Origin: an uncultured Alphaproteobacteria bacterium
Lineage (GTDB): Bacteria > Pseudomonadota > Alphaproteobacteria > Caulobacterales > Aquidulcibacteraceae
Reading direction: 5' to 3'
Length of the DNA stretch: 37,086 bases
Assembly (NCBI GenBank): GCA_902826245.1
Contig: CADEEA010000031.1
Coordinates: 1-37,086, forward strand
This document shows, one piece after another, positions 7,740 through 14,838 of this stretch. Below the pieces are notes generated by a model. It did no database searches. It was given only the letters and a program-made list of their open reading frames with translations, and was not told the origin of the DNA. The position numbers and the translations under genes are program-made. Numbering within the stretch: position 1 is the first letter of the stretch; every line of letters starts with the position of its first letter.

Positions 7740-8690
7740 ATGCTGGTGGGTTCCTTGCGCTTCTTCTTGATCTCAGGCGCGGTTCTGGCCTTGGTAGCGC
7801 TGGCCATCTCTGTGTTGGCGTTAGGCGAGACGCGTGCACGGCTTTCGCAGATTGAGGCGGAGCATGCCCTTGCCGAAACCCGCCATGGACAGATCGAATA
7901 CGTGAGCTGGGGCGAAGGGAAGCCTGTGCTTGTCGTCCACGGTGCAGGCGGGGGCTTCGATCAAGGCCGCTTGCTGGCGCGTACAATCGGCGGCGACGGC
8001 TTCAAGTGGATTGCGGTTTCGCGTTTCGGATATCTTGGCAGCGCGATGCCTCCCATCCCCTCGACAGCGGCGCAGGCGGAAGCCTTCGTCGATCTCCTCG
8101 ATGAGCTGGGCGTCGAACGCGTAAGCATCCTGGCCATGTCGGGCGGCGTACCCCCGTCGCTCAAATTTGCAGAGATGTTTCCCGACAGGGTCGACCGAAT
8201 GATGTTGTTGTCTTCGGCGCCGTTCACGCCATTCGCTCCCGAGGTGGAGGACAGGCCTCTTCCAACCTGGGCGTATCCGGCGCTTCTCGGCAATGATGTG
8301 ATCTATTGGATGCTCACCAAGGTGGCGCGCGCTCAATTGGCGGAAGCGTTCGACGCCCGCGCCGATCTCCGCAAGGGACTCTCAAGTGAAGAGGAACGTT
8401 TCGTTCGGGATCTCATTGATACATTTCTCCCCGCGTCGCGACGCCTTGCCGGGGTCAGCAACGAGGGCGCGGCAGTCGCTCCCGCGGCGAGCTACGATCT
8501 CGAGAGCATTCGCTCCAAGGTCCTGGTGGTGCACGCCCGCGATGACAGGCTCAATCCATTCGAGATCGGAGAAGCCATTGCAGCTCGCGTACGCCAAAGC
8601 CGCTTTCTGGCGTTTGATCGCGGCGGACACCTTCTGCTTGGCCGCCATGCCGAACTTCGTGAAGAGTTTGAGCAATTGCTGGCGAACTGA
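7740..8690 (+). CDS. Membrane-anchored alpha/beta hydrolase
   Basis: A 316-residue protein with one N-terminal hydrophobic segment (residues about 5-28), followed by an alpha/beta-hydrolase fold. VVHGAGGGFDQG is the oxyanion-hole region, Ser134 lies in LAMSGG, HARDDRLNP supplies a candidate Asp and GGHLLLG the His. The nucleophile elbow reads A-M-S-G-G, so the usual first Gly of G-x-S-x-G is Ala. The N-terminal segment may be an uncleaved anchor with the domain outside the cytoplasm. GGGAGAGG precedes the ATG. Being 18 bases after typA, it may share its transcript. The substrate is unknown. Confidence 0.85.
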   Translation: MLVGSLRFFLISGAVLALVALAISVLALGETRARLSQIEAEHALAETRHGQIEYVSWGEGKPVLVVHGAGGGFDQGRLLARTIGGDGFKWIAVSRFGYLGSAMPPIPSTAAQAEAFVDLLDELGVERVSILAMSGGVPPSLKFAEMFPDRVDRMMLLSSAPFTPFAPEVEDRPLPTWAYPALLGNDVIYWMLTKVARAQLAEAFDARADLRKGLSSEEERFVRDLIDTFLPASRRLAGVSNEGAAVAPAASYDLESIRSKVLVVHARDDRLNPFEIGEAIAARVRQSRFLAFDRGGHLLLGRHAELREEFEQLLAN

Positions 8691-8734
8691 CGGCTGTGGC
8701 TATCTGGATTTGATTTGATCTTCATGATTGCACT

Positions 8735-8846
8735 CCGTCATCCCGGGCTTGCGGAGCAAGACCCGGGACCCAGGGGATCGTAGAGCGCCACGTTTGCCCC
8801 TGGGTCCCGGCTCTACGCCGCTTCGCGGCTCCGGCCGGGATGACGG
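8735..8846. repeat. Interspersed palindromic repeat, copy 1
   Basis: A 112-bp palindromic element bounded by CCGTCATCCCGG and CCGGGATGACGG. Inside are GACCCGGGACCCAGGGG and its partner CCCCTGGGTCCCGG. Each half can also fold alone. It is the same family as copies at 8963 (half), 13576, 22074, 22987 and 33781, with this copy using the CCCGGG variant of the ends. Confidence 0.9.
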
Positions 8847-8962
8847 TGGTGTGTTGGTTAGCAACCGATTTGATCGGAGGATGGCCCTCCCTACCCCCGC
8901 GTCCGCCCGCAGGGCGCGGGAAGCTGAGGTGTTCAGACTCTGACCAGTCTTACCAGTAGAGC

Positions 8963-9004
8963 TCCGTCATCCCGGGCTTGCGGAGCAAGACCCGGGACCC
9001 AGGA
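8963..9004. repeat. Interspersed palindromic repeat, left half only
   Basis: This is the left half of the same element, nearly identical over 40 bases to copy 1, from CCGTCATCCCGG through GACCCGGGACCCAGG. The right half is missing, and unrelated sequence leads into the small membrane-protein gene at 9058. The 8691-9057 gap is thus mostly repeat DNA; no gene is seen in it. Confidence 0.85.
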
Positions 9005-9057
9005 GCAACACGCGGCGCTCTGGCACGCTGGCGCCATCGCCCATTTTGGAGGCTCCC

Positions 9058-9273
9058 ATGCAAAAGGTTCCATTCGCTTCGCTCCCAGGATTGGCTCAGT
9101 TCACATCTCTGGCAACCATCTTCATCGGTTGGGTTCTCTTCGCCGAGTTGGTCATTGACCGGCATGGCTACGACCGCTTCCTTCCGTTCTACCGCGTCGC
9201 CAATCTCTGCCCCTACGACCTTGCGGCCCTGCTCCTGCTTGCTGCGGCTTGGGCCATGCTGCGCCGAAATTGA
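9058..9273 (+). CDS. Small two-helix membrane protein
   Basis: A 71-residue hypothetical protein. GGAGG five bases before the ATG at 9058 sets the start, in preference to an in-frame ATG at 9046. Two hydrophobic segments (about residues 14-34 and 52-67) are joined by a charged loop with IDRHGYDRFLPFYRVANLCPYD. The pattern suggests an inner-membrane hairpin protein. No family is recognised. It lies between a truncated palindromic repeat and a non-coding region, without an operon partner. Confidence 0.6.
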   Translation: MQKVPFASLPGLAQFTSLATIFIGWVLFAELVIDRHGYDRFLPFYRVANLCPYDLAALLLLAAAWAMLRRN

Positions 9274-9301
9274 ATCGCGGGTGCGCGCCCGAACCAGAAT
9301 A

Positions 9302-9325
9302 GCGCTGAGCCTGTCGAAGCGCGGC
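9302..9325. repeat. CTGAGCCTGTCGAAG-type repeat fragment
   Basis: GCGCTGAGCCTGTCGAAGCG belongs to the widespread CTTCGACAGGCTCAG intergenic repeat class. Related copies occur at 10338-10357 (inverted orientation) and 10564-10588. Confidence 0.6.
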
Positions 9326-9650
9326 GCGGCGCCCTGAATCCAATCTATCCCCGCAAATCCACCCCTCCCGGCCTTGAAAACCAAGGCTTGTACAAAAATC
9401 TACCCACACCCCTTGGGGGCTGGTTTATACTGCGTCTATCGCCTTCGCATGGAGGGCAGTCGGTACCCTGTTCGAGCCGATGCGCATGGCGAGGTGGTGA
9501 GCGTGAAGCGCCAAGAGCGCAAAGCCCGCGCGAGAAAATGAAGCGCGGGAGGTCACCGGGATCGGCGCGAACACGCCGACCTGCACGCCGCCGGGGTACG
9601 CCTCGCGGAGTGAAATAGCTCCAGTCCGGCCGCCCGGCGAGCACGACCAC

Positions 9651-9724
9651 GGGGACGCGTTCGTTCGCGTCATAAGCGCCGAAACAACGGCGCACATTTT
9701 TGCGGCGCGTACGAACGCGTCCCC
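9651..9724. repeat. 14-bp perfect inverted repeat
   Basis: GGGGACGCGTTCGT (9651-9664) and ACGAACGCGTCCCC (9711-9724) are exact reverse complements. The loop itself holds a smaller GCGCCG/CGGCGC stem. No T-run follows, so it is not a typical terminator. It may be a palindromic mobile repeat or the stem of an RNA. Confidence 0.75.
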
Positions 9725-9799
9725 GCCCTCCGCTTCCAAGCGGCGGACTTATTAACCTAACGGCCTCGGCCGAACGCGCCCGTGCGCCAGGAGAAAATG

Positions 9800-10357
9800 A
9801 TGACTGAAGAGATGTCGCCAAGCGACCAGAAGAAGATCAAGGAAACCCTCAGAGCCTCGCTGCAATTCCCCGATCCTCCACCCGGCCGCGCCCTCCACGG
9901 CCAAAAGCAGGAGCGCGAGCGCACCCGCGCTGCAACGGCGCTGAAGCGCGCCGAAACCGCCGCACGTCGCGGCGACGCCGCCGAGGCAAAGCGCTGGAGC
10001 GAGATTGCGCGCACTCTTGCCGAGGCCGCACGAGCGCTAGCTTCGGCGCCCCCGCCGATGGACGATCCGGAAGAAGAAGAGCGCCTGCGTGCGGAACTGA
10101 GGGCCCGAATTGGCGCTTACGCTAGAGGCGAACACGAACTGCACGCCTGGGAGATGCGGAAGGAAATCTGGGAAGAAATGGCGGCCATGGCGCGAGCGCA
10201 AGGCTTGCCCGAGCCCCCGCCCATGCCGCCGCGCCCGCCGCACTGGACCGACGACCTGCCGGAAGATCTGCGCGCCCGCGTGCGTCCGCAGGGCTCGGGG
10301 AGCGTGAGTAACGCGACGCCAACCGCCGTGGTGCGGCCTTCGACGGGCTCAGGCTGA
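9800..10357 (+). CDS. Charged helical hypothetical protein with repeat-derived C-terminus
   Basis: A 185-residue soluble protein, not recognised. AGGAG lies six bases before the ATG at 9800 (an ATG one codon earlier is also possible). Residues about 8-85 are Lys/Arg/Glu/Ala-rich and likely a long helix or coiled coil. A Glu-rich stretch and a second helix (HAWEMRKEIWEEMAAMARAQ) follow, then a proline-rich tail with HWTDDLPEDLRARV. The last 20 residues, ending RPSTGSG, are encoded by a CTTCGACGGGCTCAGG-type palindromic repeat that also supplies the stop codon, so the ancestral C-terminus was probably replaced. It stands alone in a repeat-rich zone. Confidence 0.6.
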   Translation: MTEEMSPSDQKKIKETLRASLQFPDPPPGRALHGQKQERERTRAATALKRAETAARRGDAAEAKRWSEIARTLAEAARALASAPPPMDDPEEEERLRAELRARIGAYARGEHELHAWEMRKEIWEEMAAMARAQGLPEPPPMPPRPPHWTDDLPEDLRARVRPQGSGSVSNATPTAVVRPSTGSG

Positions 10358-10360
10358 CGC
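10332..10360. repeat. CTTCGACGGGCTCAGG repeat overlapping a gene end
   Basis: A copy of the same repeat class as at 9302 and 10564. It encodes the last residues and the stop codon of the preceding gene. Confidence 0.6.
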
Positions 10361-10369
10361 AAACGAGCG

Positions 10370-10447
10370 CTAGTGCCCCGGCCTTGAAGCTCGCACAGTC
10401 ATTTGGATCGCGCGCGATGCGAACTTCAAATCCATCAGGGACACTAG
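10370..10447. repeat. Palindromic element A (CTAGTG ends)
   Basis: About 78 bp starting CTAGTGCCCC and ending GGGACACTAG. The right arm TGCGAACTTCAAATCC pairs, with a few mismatches, with CCTTGAAGCTCGCA of the left arm. Its right arm is closely related to the arms of element B, 13 bases further on. Confidence 0.75.
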
Positions 10448-10460
10448 AATCAATAGGTTA

Positions 10461-10535
10461 TAGTGTGGCTGATGAATCTGAAATTCGCTCAGCGATCGCC
10501 ATCATGATCTTGCGAATTTCAGATTCGCCACACTA
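10461..10535. repeat. Palindromic element B (TAGTGTGG ends)
   Basis: About 75 bp. The left arm TAGTGTGGCTGATGAATC continues into TGAAATTCGC; the right arm TGCGAATTTCAGATTCGC ends in CACACTA. The reverse complement of element A's right arm matches element B's left arm at most positions, so the two are members of one family, inserted almost in tandem. Together with flanking repeats they fill the 10358-10798 gap. Confidence 0.8.
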
Positions 10536-10557
10536 GGGCGAGTTTTGTGGTGGCGGA

Positions 10558-10594
10558 GAATGGCGTCACGCTGAGCCGGTCGAAGCGCGACGCC
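10558..10594. repeat. CTGAGCCGGTCGAAG repeat copy
   Basis: GGCGTC-ACGCTGAGCCGGTCGAAGCGC-GACGCC, an inverted-ended copy of the CTTCGAC-GGCTCAG class, lying in the leader region of the first XRE gene. Confidence 0.6.
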
Positions 10595-10798
10595 AGGCGC
10601 CCCACCAACCGGCTCTGGCTGGCTATGGCTGCAATGTCCCATTTCGGCGCGATTTCGGAGGCTACTCCCTTTGCACGCGCCCCGCGCTGGCTATTTCGGG
10701 CGAAATCCGCCCGTTTGGCGCGGCGCCCGGCTTGCAGTTTCCCCTTCCGCACAACAGGCGGGCCCATGGGGGAACCGCCGTCAAGAAGGGCGCTTCCC

Positions 10799-11206
10799 AT
10801 GGCTAACGCCATCGACCTCCATGTCGGCAAACGGCTCCGTCGCCGTCGCCGGCTTTTGGGCCTCACCCAGCAACAGCTGGCTGAGTCCATTGGCATCCGC
10901 TTCCAGCAGATCCAAAAGTACGAATGCGGCGCCAATCGCGTCACCGCGAGCCGTCTCTACGAACTCGCCGTCGCACTCAACGTGCCGGTGAACTATTTCT
11001 TCGAAGGCCTGCAAGCCAGCACGCCGGCGGTGCCGGGCGCGCCGGGGGCGCCGGCCAACGATCGCGACCTGATCGCGGCCGACGTGCTTTCGCAGAAAGA
11101 AACGCTCGAACTCATCCGCGCCTATTACAAGCTCGGCGAGCGTCCGCGCCGCCGCCTCTTGGATCTCGCCAAGGCGCTGCAAGACGAGAACACCGACGCA
11201 GCGTGA
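10799..11206 (+). CDS. XRE-family transcriptional regulator (tandem copy 1)
   Basis: A 135-residue DNA-binding protein. Residues about 8-63 form an HTH_3 domain (GKRLRRRRRLLGLTQQQLAESIG, then FQQIQKYECGANRVTASRLYELA). The C-terminal part has the conserved LSQKETLELIRAYYKL..RPRRRLLDLAKAL helix typical of an alphaproteobacterial family. The ATG at 10799 follows GAAGGG by eight bases; the frame is open to 10547 but that region is repeat DNA. A Gly/Ala/Pro-rich linker (residues 76-87) separates the two parts. Its paralogue lies 246 bases downstream. A strong terminator follows. The target is unknown; self-regulation or control of the paralogue is plausible. Confidence 0.85.
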   Translation: MANAIDLHVGKRLRRRRRLLGLTQQQLAESIGIRFQQIQKYECGANRVTASRLYELAVALNVPVNYFFEGLQASTPAVPGAPGAPANDRDLIAADVLSQKETLELIRAYYKLGERPRRRLLDLAKALQDENTDAA

Positions 11207-11248
11207 AACGTCTCGCGACGTTTTCGAGTTTGCGGGGAACGGGGGGAC

Positions 11249-11284
11249 GGACTCGCCAGATTGGCGAGTCCGTTTTCCTTTTTT
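11249..11284 (+). terminator. Rho-independent terminator after XRE copy 1
   Basis: GGACTCGCCA and TGGCGAGTCC form a 10-bp perfect stem with a 3-base loop, followed by GTTTTCCTTTTTT. It lies 43 bases after the first XRE stop codon and isolates it from the second copy. Confidence 0.93.
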
Positions 11285-11296
11285 CTCGTCCTGCGT

Positions 11297-11344
11297 AGTG
11301 TTGCGACACTTCCCCTGTCGCGATTGCGCTATGTCCGCAACACT
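11297..11344. promoter_or_regulatory. Inverted repeat AGTGTTGCG...CGCAACACT
   Basis: Two exact 9-bp arms 30 bases apart upstream of the second XRE gene. This could be a pair of half-sites for an autoregulator. Confidence 0.4.
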
Positions 11345-11345
11345 C

Positions 11346-11365
11346 CTGGCAATACGTATCGCCAG
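11346..11365. promoter_or_regulatory. 20-bp near-perfect palindrome, candidate operator
   Basis: CTGGCAATACGTATCGCCAG is symmetric except for one base pair per arm (positions 6 and 15). It sits 88 bases before the second XRE start, where an operator is expected. Which regulator would bind it is unknown. Confidence 0.5.
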
Positions 11366-11452
11366 CGACATTACTCGCTGGAAAGGCGAGCGTGTTTAAG
11401 CAATAATTAATTTATTCCAATGGGCTGGGGCCGCGGTGAAAGGTAAAGGGAC

Positions 11453-11854
11453 ATGGGGGACGATATCGACGTCTATATTGGCAAGCGGCTACGGCGCCGC
11501 CGCCGAATTCTCGGCATGACCCAGCAGCAACTCGCTGAGTCCATTGGCGTTCGTTTCCAGCAGATCCAGAAATACGAGTGCGGCTCCAACCGGGTGACAG
11601 CGGCAAAACTGTTCCGTCTGGCCACCTCGCTTAACGTGCCGACGAATTACTTTTTCGAAGGCTGGCGAAGCGCAACCGACGCAGCACTGCCTGAAAAGCC
11701 GGTGAACGAGCAACATCACATCGCCGCCGATGTTCTCTCCCAGCGCGAAACGCTGGAGTTGATCAGAGCGTACTACCAGTTGAGCGAACGGCCTCGCCGC
11801 CGTCTACTCGACCTCGCCAAGGCGATGAACGACGACGTTACAGTGGCCGCCTAG
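11453..11854 (+). CDS. XRE-family transcriptional regulator (tandem copy 2)
   Basis: A 133-residue paralogue of the gene at 10799. The HTH part (GKRLRRRRRILGMTQQQLAESIG..FQQIQKYECGSNRVTAAKL) and the C-terminal LSQRETLELIRAYYQLSERPRRRLLDLAKAM segment are nearly the same. The linker and ends differ. AAAGGGA lies just before the ATG. It has its own upstream region with two inverted repeats and is separated from copy 1 by a terminator, so the two are independently transcribed. Divergence lies mainly in the linker and in the recognition-helix flank (ASRLYELAVA versus AAKLFRLATS). hisN starts 47 bases after it. Confidence 0.87.
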   Translation: MGDDIDVYIGKRLRRRRRILGMTQQQLAESIGVRFQQIQKYECGSNRVTAAKLFRLATSLNVPTNYFFEGWRSATDAALPEKPVNEQHHIAADVLSQRETLELIRAYYQLSERPRRRLLDLAKAMNDDVTVAA

Positions 11855-11901
11855 TCATAGGCGCTACCAAAGGCGCGGAGGGCTCGTGTAGTCCTGGGGG
11901 G

Positions 11902-12690
11902 ATGCACGACCTTCCGCGCCTCCTCGCCTTCGCAGATACGCTCGGAGATGCAGCCGGAGCGGCGATCCTCCCGTTCTTCCGCGCCGCCCATCGGGTGAAC
12001 GACAAGGGCGGGGTGCGCTTCGATCCCGTCACCGAGGCCGACCAGGCCGCCGAGCGCGCCATGCGCACGCTGATCGCACAGGAATTTCCCGATCACGCCA
12101 TCCTGGGCGAGGAATTCGGCGAAACCGCTGGCGCAAGCGAATATCGCTGGATCCTTGATCCGATCGACGGCACCCGCGCCTTCATGGCGGGGCTGCCGAG
12201 CTGGGGCGTGCTGATCGGGCTCTATCACGAAGGTCGGCCGCTGCTCGGGATCATGGACCAGCCCTATCTTGGCGAGCGCTATCGGGGCTGGATGGGTCAT
12301 GAGCCTGGCGCAATCGTGACCGTGCGCGGCGCAACGCAGCCGCTCAAGGTTCGCGCCTGCGCCGGCTTGAGCGAGGCGATCCTCTCCACGACCGACCCAA
12401 CCCTGTTCGCCGGTGCAGAAACCGAAGCGTTCGCTCGCGTACGCGATCGTGCGAAACTGACGCGCTACGGCTACGATTGCTACGCCTACGCTATGTTGGC
12501 GGCCGGCCACATCGATTGCGTGATCGAAAGCGGCCTGAACATTTACGACATCGCCGCCCTCATCCCAATCGTCACCGGCGCCGGCGGCGGCGTGTGCGCG
12601 TGGGACGGCGGCGATGCGCGCGCAGGTGGGCGGGTGCTGGCGTGGGGGGATGGCGGGGTAAGGGACGAGGTGGTTGGGATGCTGGGGTGA
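11902..12690 (+). CDS. hisN: Histidinol-phosphatase (inositol-monophosphatase fold)
   Basis: A 262-residue Mg-dependent phosphatase. GEE (residues 69-71), DPIDGT (86-91), WGVLIGLY, the YGYDCYAYAMLAAGHIDCVIE region and the late metal ligand in IYDIAALIPIV are the family's metal and substrate motifs. The pattern fits the HisN branch, which removes phosphate from histidinol phosphate in histidine biosynthesis, rather than SuhB or CysQ. GGGGGG immediately precedes the ATG. No other his genes are nearby, which is usual for hisN. It converges on aguB with 21 bases between stops. Closely related inositol monophosphatases remain possible. Confidence 0.88.
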   Translation: MHDLPRLLAFADTLGDAAGAAILPFFRAAHRVNDKGGVRFDPVTEADQAAERAMRTLIAQEFPDHAILGEEFGETAGASEYRWILDPIDGTRAFMAGLPSWGVLIGLYHEGRPLLGIMDQPYLGERYRGWMGHEPGAIVTVRGATQPLKVRACAGLSEAILSTTDPTLFAGAETEAFARVRDRAKLTRYGYDCYAYAMLAAGHIDCVIESGLNIYDIAALIPIVTGAGGGVCAWDGGDARAGGRVLAWGDGGVRDEVVGMLG

Positions 12691-12711
12691 AGTCTTCGAC
12701 GTAACCGTCCC

Positions 12712-13548
12712 CTACCGATAAAACTCCGTCCGCCGATCCCGGAAGAACCCCCACGCCGCGCGGTGGCGATCGAGAAAGTCCAGATCGAACGCATGCACAA
12801 GCACGCCTTCGTCCTCACGCTCGAAGCTCTGCACCAGATCGCCGCGATGATCGGCGATAAAGCTTGAGCCGTAGAAGCGCTGGCCGCTGGCTTCCGCGCC
12901 GATACGATTGCTCGCCACCACCGGAATGACGTTCGACACCGCGTGACCCTGCATGGCGCGCCGCCAGGGATCGCGCGTGTCTAGTGAGGCATCGTGAGGT
13001 TCGCTGCCAATCGCGGTGGGATAGAGCAGTACTTCCGCGCCCATCAGCGCCATGGCGCGCGCGGCTTCGGGAAACCATTGGTCCCAGCAAATGCCCACAC
13101 CGATGCGACCGTGCGCGGTGTTCCATACCTTGAAACCGCCGTCGCCGGGGCGGAAATAATATTTCTCCTGATAGCCCGGGCCGTCGGGGATGTGGCTCTT
13201 GCGATAAACACCGAGTTGCTTGCCGTCGGCATCGAGAATGACAACGGAATTGTAGTACGCCGGCCCGTCGCGCTCGAAGATCGAAACCGGGATGACGATT
13301 CCGAGTTCCTTGGCTACTGGCGCCAACGCGGTGACGCACGGATGGCTCGCCGCTGGGAACGCGGTCGCGAACCAACGCTCTTCTTGACTCGTACAAAAAT
13401 ACGGCCCCTGGAACAGTTCCGAAGGCAAGATCACCTGCGCGCCTTGCTTGGCGGCTTGGCGGATGAGCGCTTCCGTCTTGGCGATATTGGCGGCCATGTC
13501 GGCGCCGTATGATGTTTGGATGGCGGCGACGGTGATTGTTCTTGCCAC
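12712..13548 (-). CDS. aguB: N-carbamoylputrescine amidase
   Basis: A 278-residue nitrilase-superfamily enzyme that hydrolyses N-carbamoylputrescine to putrescine, CO2 and ammonia in the cytosol. The catalytic triad is Glu44 (PSELFQG), Lys117 (YRKSHIPDGPGYQEKYYF) and Cys154 (GICWDQWFPE), and these surrounding motifs are characteristic of AguB. I chose GTG 13548 with GGGGAG eight bases upstream; an in-frame TTG at 13572 lies in the repeat margin. AguA, which supplies its substrate, lies upstream on the same strand, separated by a palindromic repeat (13576-13679), so they may be transcribed together through the repeat or from separate promoters. Confidence 0.94.
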   Translation of the reverse strand: MARTITVAAIQTSYGADMAANIAKTEALIRQAAKQGAQVILPSELFQGPYFCTSQEERWFATAFPAASHPCVTALAPVAKELGIVIPVSIFERDGPAYYNSVVILDADGKQLGVYRKSHIPDGPGYQEKYYFRPGDGGFKVWNTAHGRIGVGICWDQWFPEAARAMALMGAEVLLYPTAIGSEPHDASLDTRDPWRRAMQGHAVSNVIPVVASNRIGAEASGQRFYGSSFIADHRGDLVQSFEREDEGVLVHAFDLDFLDRHRAAWGFFRDRRTEFYR

Positions 13549-13575
13549 TAGCGCCGCTCCCCAAACACACAATCT

Positions 13576-13679
13576 CCGTCATTCCGGACGCGCGGAGCGC
13601 GATCCGGAACCCAGGGGCAGCAAGCGCGGCTGTGGCCCCTGGGTTCCGGGTTCCGTCTGCGGCGGCCCCGGAATGACGG
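13576..13679. repeat. Interspersed palindromic repeat, copy 3
   Basis: A 104-bp element bounded by CCGTCATTCCGG and CCGGAATGACGG, with GATCCGGAACCCAGGGG facing CCCCTGGGTTCCGG inside. It sits between aguA and aguB. Confidence 0.92.
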
Positions 13680-13708
13680 AGGTTGTGTTGTACAAATAAT
13701 ACTATCCA

Positions 13709-14695
13709 TCACTCCACCTCCTGCTGCGTGATGCAGTGGAACGAGCCGCCGCCGGTGAGGATGGCGCTGGAGGGCAAGCCCACCACCTTGCGGTCGGGAA
13801 ACAGGCCGGCGAGCGCCTTCACCGCGTCGTCGCCGGCGCCGGAATAGACCGGGACGACGACGACCTTGTTGCCGATGATGAAGTTCATGTGGCTCGCGGG
13901 AATCGCGTCGCCGTCTTCATCCTCGACCAGGCCGGGCGAAGGAATGCGGATTACCTCCAGCTTGCGTCCGGCGGCGTCGGTCATGGCCGCGAGCGACAGC
14001 GCGATCTCCTCCAGCACGTCATGGTTCGGATCGCTGCGGTCGAACGGCGCCTGGCAGACGACTCGCCCCGGCGCGACGAAACGCGCGAGATTGTCGATGT
14101 GGCCGTCGGTGTGATCGTTGGCGAGGCCCTCGTCGAGCCAGAGTACCTTCTCGACGCCAAGCGCGCGCTTCAGCTCCACCTCAGCGCCGGCTTCAGTCCA
14201 GTGCGGGTTGCGGTTGGGATTGAGCAGGCACTGGCGCGTGGTCAACAGCGCGCCCTCCCCGTCCATCTCGATGGCGCCGCCTTCGAGGATGAAGTCGCAG
14301 CGCTTGTATTCGCCGCCCGCAAGCAGCGCCACGCGGGCGCTGACTTCCTCATCGTGGGGCAGCACGTACTTCCCGCCCCAGCCATTGAAACGGAAGCCAA
14401 TCGCGCCGCCGCCGCTGGTGAAAATCGGCCCCGTGTCGCGAAGCCAGATGTCGCCGAACGCGCCAGGGAGCACTTCCGCGCTCTTGCCGAGCGCCAGCTT
14501 GGCTGAGGCCTGCGCCTCGCGCCCGTGCGCGAGCACGCGCATTTTGTCCCCAGCTCCGCCATCGGCCAAAACGTGGACCATGGCGGCGACCTCCGCGCGC
14601 GCTGGTCCGAGATCTTCGCCCCAGAGGTCGGCCGCGGACGGCCAGGCGGTCCAGATCGCCTTGTGCGGCGCCCATTCAGGGGGAATTCTGTGCAT
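13709..14695 (-). CDS. aguA: Agmatine deiminase
   Basis: A 328-residue enzyme of the peptidyl-arginine-deiminase-like family, converting agmatine to N-carbamoylputrescine and ammonia. It begins MHRIPPEWAPHKAIWTAWPS and has LRDTGPIF, the EGGAIE motif, NDHTDGHIDN with the catalytic His, and the late GGGSFHCITQQE containing the nucleophile Cys321. All catalytic segments are intact. GAGG lies about seven bases before the ATG. It precedes aguB on the same strand, giving the full agmatine-to-putrescine route; arginine decarboxylase, which would make agmatine, is not in the window. Confidence 0.95.
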   Translation of the reverse strand: MHRIPPEWAPHKAIWTAWPSAADLWGEDLGPARAEVAAMVHVLADGGAGDKMRVLAHGREAQASAKLALGKSAEVLPGAFGDIWLRDTGPIFTSGGGAIGFRFNGWGGKYVLPHDEEVSARVALLAGGEYKRCDFILEGGAIEMDGEGALLTTRQCLLNPNRNPHWTEAGAEVELKRALGVEKVLWLDEGLANDHTDGHIDNLARFVAPGRVVCQAPFDRSDPNHDVLEEIALSLAAMTDAAGRKLEVIRIPSPGLVEDEDGDAIPASHMNFIIGNKVVVVPVYSGAGDDAVKALAGLFPDRKVVGLPSSAILTGGGSFHCITQQEVE

Positions 14696-14754
14696 AGTCG
14701 CGCCTCAGGCGTGTCGGATCACGCCAGATAAGCGCTCGCGCCGGCATTGCAAGT

Positions 14755-14795
14755 GAGCCGGCCTTCTGTAGCCGGCGTTCTGGCGCGGCCGGCTC
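14755..14795. repeat. GC-rich inverted repeat between aguA and the GT39 gene
   Basis: GAGCCGGCC (14755-14763) and GGCCGGCTC (14787-14795) form a 9-bp stem in the divergent intergenic region. It has no T-run. It may be a palindromic repeat fragment. Confidence 0.5.
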
Positions 14796-14838
14796 GCTTC
14801 GGCTAGAAGCGTCAGCGAGGGGAAAATCTGAGCCGCCA

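Larger units (their letters stand above)
9274..9799. other. 526-base gap: repeat fragment, TATACT box, large hairpin
   Basis: No convincing gene. It starts with a CTGAGCCTGTCGAAG repeat fragment (9305-9319). A TATACT box lies at about 9426 with no good -35. It is followed by structured, GC-rich DNA with several short inverted segments up to about 9600. It ends in a 14-bp perfect inverted repeat (9651-9664 with 9711-9724). A structured RNA is possible, but no known RNA family was recognised. Confidence 0.4.

Noticed and set aside
8735..9004. CRISPR array
   Set aside because: The repeats are two palindromic elements of about 100 and 40 bp, not short evenly spaced repeats with unique spacers.
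9430..9650. tmRNA or RNase P RNA
   Set aside because: GTTCGAG near 9471 suggested a T-loop, but no acceptor stem, tag peptide or conserved RNase P segments could be found.
9425..9739. A 104-codon minus-strand ORF
   Set aside because: It spans the inverted repeats and has no ribosome site or domain; the composition looks like non-coding GC-rich DNA.
10547..10798. N-terminal extension of the first XRE regulator
   Set aside because: It is translated repeat DNA, and the ATG at 10799 matches the paralogue's N-terminus.
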